NCBI GenBank assembly: GCA_964629965.1
Contig: CAZVRZ010000106.1
Location: 1 to 19,203, forward strand
Direction: 5' to 3'
From: CAZVRZ01 sp964629965
GTDB taxonomy: Bacteria > Chloroflexota > Anaerolineae > Anaerolineales > UBA4823
Length of the DNA stretch: 19,203 nucleotides
The translations under genes and the position numbers were made by a program. The notes beneath the pieces are model-generated. The model was not told the DNA's origin. It did no database searches and was given only the letters and a program-made list of their open reading frames with translations. Shown one piece after another: positions 13,232-19,203 of the stretch. Numbering within the stretch: the first letter of the stretch is position 1; each line of letters starts with the position of its first letter.

Positions 13232-15715
13232 ATGAACAAGCAATGGAACAAGATCGGGTTAGCTTTGGGAGCAGCCGCCGGAGCGGCGGGCGCCGCCTAT
13301 TATCTACTGATGCGCCGGCCGCTGCCGCAAAAGAAGGGCAGGCAAAAGCTCCCCGGTTTGCAGGACAGCGTAGAGATTCGGCAAGACCGCTGGGGAGTGC
13401 CCCACATCTACGCCCAATCCATCCATGATTTGATGTTTGCGCAGGGGTACACCCACGCCCAAGACCGCCTGTGGCAGATGGATTTCCAACGCCGCCTGGT
13501 GGCAGGCAGGTTGTCCGAAATCCTGGGCGCAGTCGCCCTGCCCCTCGATCGCTGGATGCGCATCCTTGGGCTGCAGCGCGTGGCCGAACAAGAGCCTGCT
13601 CTGCTCGAAACCGGCACCCTGGCCGCCCTGAAAGCGTACGCCGCCGGCGTCAACGCCCGCATAGCCCAGGGCAAGCTGCCGCTCGAATTCAATCTGCTCA
13701 CCTACCGGCCGGAACCCTGGACGGTGGGCGACTCGATCTGCTGGGGCAAGATGCTGGCCTGGAATTTGTCCGTAAACTGGGAAGCTGAACTGTTACGCTC
13801 GCAGTTGATCGACCGGTTGGGAACGGAGCTGGCTGCCGAGTTGGAACCAGGCTATTTACCCGAATGGCCATCGATCCTGCCAAACGGGATAGACTGGAAG
13901 GCGACAATGGCCGCCATCGAGGCGGCGCAGCGTTTCAGCGGCCCAAATGCCCTGGACGGCGTGGGCAGCAACAATTGGGTGATCGCCGGCAGCCGCACCA
14001 GCAGCGGCCTACCATTGCTTGCCAATGACATGCACCTGGGACTGAGCATTCCTGCCATCTGGTATGAAAACCACCTGGCATGCCCCGAAATGAACATCAC
14101 CGGCATCACTTTTCCGGGCATTCCGGGCATCATCGCCGGTCACAACGGCCAGGTTGCCTGGGGTTTCACCAATGGATTCACCGATGTGCAAGATCTTTTC
14201 ATCGAGCGATTGCAGAGATCTCAAGACGGCCGCGTGCAATACCAATACCAGGGGAAATGGCTGCCCGCTGAAACGCGCCAGGAACAGATCCGCATCAAAG
14301 GCGGCAAAGTCGCCACGCAAGAAGTCATCACCACACGCCATGGCCCCATCATCAATGCCCTGGCGGATGATTTCAGCGGCCAATCCCCGCTCGCCCTGCG
14401 CTGGACTGCGTTGGAACCGGATCGCATGTTTGATGCGCTGTACCACATGTTCTTTACCCACGACGTGCATGAATTCCGCCATGCGCTGCGCCAATGGATG
14501 GCTCCAATCCAGAACACCGTCTTCGCGGACACGAAAGGAAATATCGCCTACGCCCTGCCCGGCAAAGTGCCCGTGCGTGCCAGGGGGAAAGGCCGCCTCC
14601 CCGTCCCCGGCTGGGATGGCGAGTATGAATGGACCGGCTACATACCCTTCGAAGAACTGCCTCACCTGCTCAATCCGAAAGAGGGTTACATTGCCAGCGC
14701 CAATAACCGAGTCGCAGACAAAAGTTACCCACACTATTTAGGCGACGACCATATCGGCGGCAACCGCGCCGCCCGCATTGTGGAACTGATCGAAGCTCAC
14801 AACCCGATAGATATCAAGACCATCCAGCAAATGCACCTGGATCAGGTATCGCTGGCTGCCAGGAACTTCATCGCCTGCCTGGATACAATCAATGCATCCG
14901 ATCCCGAGCTGCAAATCGCGCTGGACCATTTGCGCGCCTGGGATGGAACCCTGGACGCAGACAGTTCCGCCGCCGCGATTTACGAAGTGCTGGCGCAGCG
15001 CCTGATCTACCGTTTGCTGGAACCGCACCTGGGTGCAGACCTGACAAGGCGCTACGCCGGCAAAGGCCCGACACCGCAATTGGCTGAAGGCAGCATCTTT
15101 GGCGAATTTTCGCGCCAGTGGCTGCTGCACATCTTGCGCCAGCCAGACTCGCATTGGTTCGACCTGGGGAATGGCGAAAAGCGGGACGATGTGCTGCAGA
15201 TTGTCTTGCGCGAGTCGGTCGACCTGTTGAAAACGACCCTTGGCCCTGGCATCCAGGATTGGAAATGGGGCCGCCTGCACACGCTCACCTTGAATCATAC
15301 CTTGGGCGCAATCAAGCCGCTCGACCGGCTGTTCAACCGCGGGCCTTTCCCGCTGGGCGGCGATGGCGATACGATCTGGAGCTCCAGCTCAGCCCGTTAC
15401 CATCTTTCCAGCCGCACGATCGTAGGGCCTGCTTTCCGTTTTATCGCCGACCTGAGCGACCTGGATAACTGCCAGGGCATCCTGGTTCCAGGCCAATCGG
15501 GGCACCCCGCCAGCCCGCATTATGCTGATAACATCCAGCCGTGGTTAAGAGGCGAATATCACCCCATGGCTTACACCCGCAAGCGCGTCGAAGCGGTCAC
15601 AGTCCACGTGCTGCACCTGCAGCCTGCCCGGCAGACGGATGCAGCCAACACGAAGAGCCCTGCGGCAATAGCCCCGCGGCAAAAGCCTGAGGCCGGCCAG
15701 AATAATGATCGATGA
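13232..15715 (+). CDS. Penicillin acylase family amidase (Ntn hydrolase, peptidase S45)
   Basis: The 827-residue precursor begins with a basic, glycine/alanine-rich hydrophobic helix (about 7-27, GLALGAAAGAAGAAYYLLM), better read as a membrane anchor than as a cleaved signal. The alpha-chain region shows VEIRQDRWGVPHIYA and FAQGYTHAQDRLWQMDFQRR. The autoprocessing site is DGVGSNNWVI; cleavage before Ser246 would expose the N-terminal serine nucleophile of the beta chain. Conserved PLLANDMHL, GHNGQVAWGFTN and SANNRVAD follow. These enzymes cleave amide bonds of penicillins, N-acyl homoserine lactones or other N-acyl compounds, and quorum-signal or lipopeptide degradation is as plausible as any beta-lactam role. 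The Ala/Pro/Lys-rich last 25 residues are probably disordered. Its TGA overlaps the rnhA start (ATGA). A GGCAGGT site precedes the ATG. Confidence 0.93.
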   Translation: MNKQWNKIGLALGAAAGAAGAAYYLLMRRPLPQKKGRQKLPGLQDSVEIRQDRWGVPHIYAQSIHDLMFAQGYTHAQDRLWQMDFQRRLVAGRLSEILGAVALPLDRWMRILGLQRVAEQEPALLETGTLAALKAYAAGVNARIAQGKLPLEFNLLTYRPEPWTVGDSICWGKMLAWNLSVNWEAELLRSQLIDRLGTELAAELEPGYLPEWPSILPNGIDWKATMAAIEAAQRFSGPNALDGVGSNNWVIAGSRTSSGLPLLANDMHLGLSIPAIWYENHLACPEMNITGITFPGIPGIIAGHNGQVAWGFTNGFTDVQDLFIERLQRSQDGRVQYQYQGKWLPAETRQEQIRIKGGKVATQEVITTRHGPIINALADDFSGQSPLALRWTALEPDRMFDALYHMFFTHDVHEFRHALRQWMAPIQNTVFADTKGNIAYALPGKVPVRARGKGRLPVPGWDGEYEWTGYIPFEELPHLLNPKEGYIASANNRVADKSYPHYLGDDHIGGNRAARIVELIEAHNPIDIKTIQQMHLDQVSLAARNFIACLDTINASDPELQIALDHLRAWDGTLDADSSAAAIYEVLAQRLIYRLLEPHLGADLTRRYAGKGPTPQLAEGSIFGEFSRQWLLHILRQPDSHWFDLGNGEKRDDVLQIVLRESVDLLKTTLGPGIQDWKWGRLHTLTLNHTLGAIKPLDRLFNRGPFPLGGDGDTIWSSSSARYHLSSRTIVGPAFRFIADLSDLDNCQGILVPGQSGHPASPHYADNIQPWLRGEYHPMAYTRKRVEAVTVHVLHLQPARQTDAANTKSPAAIAPRQKPEAGQNNDR

Positions 15716-16275
15716 AAAAGTTTGATGCGGTTCAGTCACCAGAGCCCGAAACGGCAGGCCCCATGGAGCCCGAGGCCAGCCGGGTTGTCCTCTACACAGA
15801 CGGCGGCTGTATCCGTAACCCTGGTCCCGGCGGCTATGGCGTTGTCTTACGCTATGGCAAGCAGCGCAAAGAACTGAGCGGCGGCTGCCGCCTGACCACC
15901 AACAACCGCATGGAGATCCTGGCTTGTATCATGGGATTACAGGCCCTCAAACGGCCTTGCCAGGTGACGCTGTACAGCGACTCGCGCTATGTGGTCGATA
16001 GCATTGAGAAGGGCTGGGCCAGGCGCTGGCAGGCTCGCGGTTGGATGCGTAACGCACAAGATTATGCCGAAAATCCGGATCTGTGGGAACAGCTTTTGAA
16101 TCTCTGCCGGCAGCACTGGGTCAAATTCCACTGGACTCCAGGCCATGCCGGCAACCCGGACAACGAGCGCTGTGACGAACTGGCCGCTCAAGCGGCCCGG
16201 CGAAACGACCTGCTGCCCGATGAATACTATGAGCAGCACAAAAACAGCGGGGCTAATCACCGGAGCAACTCTTGA
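15712..16275 (+). CDS. rnhA: Ribonuclease HI
   Basis: The 187-residue protein contains the complete type 1 RNase H active site: Asp30 in LYTDGGCIRNPGPGG, Glu68 in TTNNRMEILA, Asp90 in LYSDSRYVVDS and Asp155 in NERCDELA. The catalytic-loop His145 is in WTPGHAGNPDNE. The enzyme cuts the RNA strand of RNA-DNA hybrids (R-loops, primer remnants). Compared with E. coli RNase HI (155 residues) it carries about 20 extra residues at each end. The N-terminal extension (SPEPETAGPMEPEAS) is acidic and Pro-rich, and the C-terminal tail is polar. The basic handle region KGWARRWQARGWMRN is intact. The ATG overlaps the stop of the amidase gene by the ATGA pattern, and its own stop overlaps the next start (TGATG). 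It is therefore expressed as the middle gene of a three-gene operon. Confidence 0.96.
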   Translation: MKKFDAVQSPEPETAGPMEPEASRVVLYTDGGCIRNPGPGGYGVVLRYGKQRKELSGGCRLTTNNRMEILACIMGLQALKRPCQVTLYSDSRYVVDSIEKGWARRWQARGWMRNAQDYAENPDLWEQLLNLCRQHWVKFHWTPGHAGNPDNERCDELAAQAARRNDLLPDEYYEQHKNSGANHRSNS

Positions 16276-17081
16276 TGAGCATACCCTGCGCAAACAAGCA
16301 GCGGCCTCAGTCGCCAAAGCCGGCCAAGCGCCCGCCGCGCCCACCGCGCCAGCCTCGCCTGCCCGGCCTGGAAACGCCTGCGCCGGCCTCCCAGGCAGAC
16401 GCGCCAATCGTAGATCAACTGGTGCGCTCGCGCCGCAAAACACTGGCGCTGGTCGTGCTGCCCGATGGCAAGCTCATCGTACGCGCCCCCCTGCGCCTGC
16501 CAGAAGAGCAGATCTGGGCTTTTATCGCTCAAAAGGCAGGCTGGATACGCGCAAGGCAGCGCCAGGCAGCGCAAAACTTGCGAGAAACCCCTGTGCGTCG
16601 TTTCACCGCTGGTGAGAAATTCCTGTTTCTTGGCCAGTCTTACGATCTGGAAATCGTCAGCCGAGCCCGCCCGCCGCTGGAGCTAAAGGAACGTTTCCTG
16701 TTATCCCAAAGCGCTCAAGCACGAGCCGTCCAGGTGTTTGAAGCCTGGTATCGCCAGCAAGCCAGGCAAATGTTGCCCCAGCGCGTCCAGCATTTCAGCT
16801 CGCTGCATGGTTTCAAGCCAAGCCAGGTGAGGATTACCTCCGCCAGGACTCGTTGGGGCTCGTGCAGCGGGCGAGGCGTACTCAGTTTTACCTGGCGGCT
16901 GATCATGGCGCCGCCAGCAGTGATCGATTACGTGGTCATACACGAACTGGTGCACCTGGAGATCAAGAATCATTCCCAGGAGTACTGGGCGCGCGTTGCA
17001 CAGCTCATGCCGGATCACAAGCAGCGGCGAGCCTGGCTCAAAACCAACCGGGCTTTGTGCGATTTGCCAGAAGTTACCTGA
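16275..17081 (+). CDS. YgjP-like zinc metallopeptidase (DUF45/M48-related)
   Basis: The ATG at 16275 overlaps the rnhA stop (TGATG) and is preferred over an adjacent TTG three bases upstream. The 268-residue product starts with a basic, Pro-rich segment (PKPAKRPPRPPRQPRLPGLE), probably disordered. The YgjP-like fold follows: RSRRKTLALVVLPDGKLIVRAP, the QKAGWIRARQRQ helix, SARTRWGSCSGRGVLSFTWRL, then the zinc site VVIHELVHLEIKNHSQEYW. His223, Glu224 and His227 form HExxH, and His233 is the likely third ligand. The family is linked to intracellular zinc proteases; some members are encoded beside restriction-modification genes. Here it shares an operon with RNase HI and an amidase, a grouping that does not define a pathway. 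Its last 8 bp overlap the convergent methyltransferase gene. Confidence 0.92.
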   Translation: MSIPCANKQRPQSPKPAKRPPRPPRQPRLPGLETPAPASQADAPIVDQLVRSRRKTLALVVLPDGKLIVRAPLRLPEEQIWAFIAQKAGWIRARQRQAAQNLRETPVRRFTAGEKFLFLGQSYDLEIVSRARPPLELKERFLLSQSAQARAVQVFEAWYRQQARQMLPQRVQHFSSLHGFKPSQVRITSARTRWGSCSGRGVLSFTWRLIMAPPAVIDYVVIHELVHLEIKNHSQEYWARVAQLMPDHKQRRAWLKTNRALCDLPEVT

Positions 17082-17853
17082 CGGATGGCGCTTTCTCGGC
17101 CACAATCGCCATGCGCCGTGCTTCTGCGGTGAAAGGCAAGCCTTGCCAATTGCCATACACCGCACCCACCCGCAAGCCCGCTTTCTCTAACAAGGCCTGG
17201 ATCTCCGAATAATTGTAATAACGGATCGAGAATGGCTTATCTTTTCGAACGCCATCCCGGATGATAATGCGCCGGTTGTGATAACGCCCGGTCAACATAT
17301 CAAAAGAGGCCCGGCTGATCATCAGATCCTGGTTCTTCTCTTCCAGGAATACCGGCGCCATGGTCTTCAAGACCACATCGCGGTTGGGAACATCAAAAGC
17401 GAACAAACCGCCCGGCTTGAGCGCCCGCGCCACGTTGGTCAAAACCTGTTCGTTTCCGGCATCATCGAAATAGCCAAAGGCCGTGAACATCAAGACGACC
17501 CGGTCGAAGCAGGCCTCGAAATCGATCCCGCGCATATCCGCCTGGCAGTAATCCACCTGCACGCCCATTTCCTGCGCCTGGGAGCGCGCGATTTCCAAAA
17601 AGCCCGGCATGTAATCGACACCGGTAACCACATGCCCCAGGGCAGCCAGGCGGTTGGCGTGCCGGCCAAAACCGCAGGCCAGGTCCAAGATACTTTTGGG
17701 TGTATCCAAAGCGAGCAGCTGCACCAGCGCAGCCACCTCTTCAGCGGAGCGTTCTGGCGTTAAATCTTCGCTGTAGAAGTACATGTAATCATCGACTTCA
17801 AAAACATTGTCGATGTCGAACAATGGTTGGGATGGATTATGTGCATCGGTCAT
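17074..17853 (-). CDS. Class I SAM-dependent methyltransferase
   Basis: This is a 259-residue Rossmann-fold methyltransferase. Motif I ILDLACGFGRHANRLA (55-70) binds the SAM methionine moiety, the acidic residue of GVDYMPGFLEIAR (78-90) binds the ribose, and CQADMRGIDF marks motif II. FDRVVLMFTAFGYFDDAGNE is motif post-II, and NVARALKPGGLFAFDVPN is motif III. The arrangement matches Methyltransf_25/11-type small-molecule or unassigned methyltransferases, and the substrate cannot be deduced. The region IRYYNYSEIQALLEKAGLRV near the C-terminus is typical of this group. It is transcribed convergently to the metallopeptidase and divergently from the dnaE-like gene across 92 nt. The start codon has only a distant GAGGT, about 12 nt away, so expression may be modest or the start misplaced by a few codons. 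Confidence 0.93.
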   Translation of the reverse strand: MTDAHNPSQPLFDIDNVFEVDDYMYFYSEDLTPERSAEEVAALVQLLALDTPKSILDLACGFGRHANRLAALGHVVTGVDYMPGFLEIARSQAQEMGVQVDYCQADMRGIDFEACFDRVVLMFTAFGYFDDAGNEQVLTNVARALKPGGLFAFDVPNRDVVLKTMAPVFLEEKNQDLMISRASFDMLTGRYHNRRIIIRDGVRKDKPFSIRYYNYSEIQALLEKAGLRVGAVYGNWQGLPFTAEARRMAIVAEKAPSVR

Positions 17854-17929
17854 ACCAATAGTTTACCTCAGGATCCTAAAGATACGCAGATAACTTTCCG
17901 CTAGCCTGTACTTCATCTCCGTCTGCGAG

Positions 17930-17935
17930 TACAAT
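17930..17935 (+). promoter_or_regulatory. Putative -10 box close to the dnaE-like start
   Basis: TACAAT ends 10 nt before the ATG at 17946, and no Shine-Dalgarno sequence lies between them. If used, transcription would begin within a few bases of the start codon and give a near-leaderless mRNA. The -35 position (TGTACT, 17-nt spacer) matches poorly. Confidence 0.35.
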
Positions 17936-17945
17936 ACAAGAACTT

Positions 17946-19142
17946 ATGTTCGTGCATCTGCGAGCGCATTCCTGGTTTTCCTTCCTGCGCGGCCTGGCCT
18001 CGCCGCAGCAGCTTGTCCAGGCTGCCGCCGGGCACAATCTACCGGCCCTCGCGCTGACGGATCACCACAGCCTGACCGGCGCAATCGAATTTTATGATGC
18101 CTGCCAGCGCGCCGGGATCCAACCCATTTTGGGGTTGGAAGTCGAAACCATCTTTCCCCAGATCGGGGACAGCCACATCAGCGGCGCCTTGAACCTGCTT
18201 TCTACTGGGCTGGACGGTTGGCGCAGCCTGTGCCGGATTGCCAGCGCCTTGGACGGGGGCGAAGCTCCCCTGCCATGGCCACGCCTGGCGCAGGAGAGCG
18301 CTGGCCTGCTGTGCCTGACGGGCGGCCTGCGCGGGCCATTGGCGCCTGCTCTGCACCAGGAAAAGCAAGCCGCCCAGGCTTTGCTCGGCCAACTGGCAGA
18401 GGTCTATCCCAACAGCTTATACGTGGAACTGCAACAGCACACCCCAGGAGATGCAGCCCTGGCAGCCGGCTGGGCCGGCCTGGCACATCGCGGCCAGATA
18501 CCCATCGTTGCCAGCCACGATATCCATTACATCGACCCTGGGCAGGCGCATATGCAGCGGCTGGTCAGCGCCATCCGGCGCATTCAACTATTGAGCGATC
18601 TGCCCGCCGAGGCGGCAGCGCCTGAAAATGCTTCATTTACTTCTCCTACCGAGATGGAACAGCGTTTCTCGGCATACCCGGCAGCCCTGGCAGCCTGCGC
18701 CGAGATCGCCGAGCGCTGCAAATACTCGCTGCCGCTGGATCAGCCTCATTTCCCGAACATCGAGCTGCCCAGCGGGCAAAGCGCGCTGGAAGTCCTGCGC
18801 CGGAAAGCCGAAGCCGGCGCGCAGCGCTTGTATGGCGAGCTGACCCCGGAGATCCAGGCCCGCCTGGTGCACGAATTAGACATTATCGAGCAAACCGGTT
18901 TTGCCGTCCTGTTCCTGGTAGTCGAAGATATCCTGGAGCATGCCCGCCTCCAAGGCGTACCAACCGCTTCGCGTGGCTCTGCCTCTTCCTCTCTCGTGGC
19001 CCACTGCCTGGGCATCACCACGCCTGACCCGCTGCGCCACAACCTGTATTTTGAGCGCTTCCTCAACCCTGCCCGCTCCACGCCCCCCGATATCGATACC
19101 GACAAATGTTTTCATTTACAGATTTACGAGTTTACAGATTGA
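17946..19142 (+). CDS. dnaE: DNA polymerase III alpha-type subunit (DnaE-like), truncated at the active site by a repeat array
   Basis: Residues 1-386 match the start of a bacterial C-family polymerase: a PHP domain (HLRAHSWFSFLRG, ALALTDHHSLTGAIEFYDAC, PILGLEVE, PIVASHDIHYIDP), then the start of the polymerase core. The conserved ASRGSASSSLVAHCLG and RHNLYFERFLNPARS lead into PPDIDTD, which holds two of the catalytic aspartates. After Asp386 (codon 19101-19103) homology ends at once. Twelve unrelated residues follow, encoded by a hairpin and a tandem octamer array, before a TGA at 19140-19142. Normal proteins run to about 1000 residues or more, so fingers, the third aspartate, the beta-clamp motif and the OB domain are missing. 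The PHP motif HxH reads H-L-R-A-H, with Arg6 in a usual metal-ligand position. The style (SWFSFLRG) recalls DnaE2/ImuC-like or secondary DnaE paralogues. The break may be real or an assembly junction. Confidence 0.85.
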   Translation: MFVHLRAHSWFSFLRGLASPQQLVQAAAGHNLPALALTDHHSLTGAIEFYDACQRAGIQPILGLEVETIFPQIGDSHISGALNLLSTGLDGWRSLCRIASALDGGEAPLPWPRLAQESAGLLCLTGGLRGPLAPALHQEKQAAQALLGQLAEVYPNSLYVELQQHTPGDAALAAGWAGLAHRGQIPIVASHDIHYIDPGQAHMQRLVSAIRRIQLLSDLPAEAAAPENASFTSPTEMEQRFSAYPAALAACAEIAERCKYSLPLDQPHFPNIELPSGQSALEVLRRKAEAGAQRLYGELTPEIQARLVHELDIIEQTGFAVLFLVVEDILEHARLQGVPTASRGSASSSLVAHCLGITTPDPLRHNLYFERFLNPARSTPPDIDTDKCFHLQIYEFTD

Positions 19143-19203
19143 CAGATTGACGAGTTTACAGATTTACAGGTTGACAAGTTTACAGATTGACAGGTTGACG
19201 AGT
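19115..19203 (+). repeat. Tandem array of degenerate octamers (TTKACRRR), 24-bp higher-order unit, open at the window end
   Basis: Eleven consecutive 8-bp units fill 19115-19202, with one more base at 19203. All carry TT at positions 1-2 and AC at 4-5; position 3 is T or G, and positions 6-8 are always purines. TTTACAGA occurs four times (19115, 19131, 19155, 19179) and TTGACGAG twice (19147, 19195). The others are single copies of TTTACGAG, TTGACAGA, TTTACAGG, TTGACAAG and TTGACAGG. From 19131 on, units group in threes: TTTACAGA, then TTKACAGR, then TTGACRAG, giving three 24-bp repeats. The first group (19115-19130) lacks the middle octamer. The array continues past the window. Confidence 0.93.

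Noticed and set aside
14009..14734. Minus-strand 241-codon frame inside the penicillin acylase gene
   Set aside because: It lies antisense to the conserved beta-chain region of the amidase; there is no ribosome binding site and no recognisable motif.
13232..15715. Beta-lactam resistance gene
   Set aside because: The S45 family includes penicillin acylases, but also acyl-homoserine-lactone acylases and others; sequence alone does not support a resistance role.
19139..19200. Promoter made of TTGACA boxes in the octamer array
   Set aside because: TTGACA arises from the repeat consensus; no -10 hexamer stands 17 nt downstream of any copy within the window.
19115..19203. CRISPR array
   Set aside because: Units are contiguous 8-mers without spacers and vary in a fixed code; no cas gene is nearby.

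Overview
The window looks like chromosomal DNA of a GC-rich Chloroflexota bacterium, most likely Anaerolineae. This is inferred from protein style, not from a marker gene. The clues are an Ala/Thr/Gln-rich lipoprotein with repeated 'ATA'/'GT.QA' segments, a secreted beta-helix protein ending in '..YLPFTRR', small unknown proteins beside ParA, and an expanded set of S8 and S45 hydrolases and PHP-type DnaE. No rRNA, tRNA or CRISPR array is visible.

Region 1 (1-4523, all minus strand) reads as one leftward gene cluster of an integrated plasmid-like or conjugative-type element. In order of transcription it holds a two-helix membrane protein, a lipoprotein with an additional transmembrane helix, an FtsK/TraB-like translocase ATPase, a 108-residue protein of unknown function, a ParA partition ATPase, and a partial gene in the usual position of a ParA partner. 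Spacings are 1, 14, 120, 6 and 9 nt. A terminator-like hairpin with a T-tract lies just upstream of the first gene.

Region 2 (4568-5685, minus strand) is a scar zone: a small membrane protein, a glyoxalase/VOC protein whose 3' end runs into a GNAT acetyltransferase fragment lacking both ends, and an ORF of unknown origin. It probably marks old deletions beside the element.

Region 3 (5791-8975, plus strand) has a calcineurin-like phosphoesterase, a 379-bp AT-rich spacer with a good sigma-70 type promoter, and a secreted subtilisin-like protease closed by a strong terminator.

Region 4 (9110-13140) is a translationally coupled pair: a GH20 beta-N-acetylhexosaminidase without a signal peptide, and a secreted parallel beta-helix/DUF11 protein. 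Region 5 (13232-17081) is a tightly overlapping set: a membrane-anchored penicillin-acylase family amidase, RNase HI and a YgjP-like zinc metallopeptidase. It converges with a SAM methyltransferase on the minus strand.

Region 6 (17946-19203) starts a DnaE-type polymerase gene (PHP domain onward). Recognisable homology stops at the PDIDTD motif of the polymerase active site. From there the sequence is a hairpin followed by an array of degenerate octamers (TTKACRRR) organised into 24-bp units, which runs off the window. The most unusual features are this array and its position, the ParA/translocase/lipoprotein cluster, and the VOC-GNAT scar. No experimentally known new system can be asserted from sequence alone.
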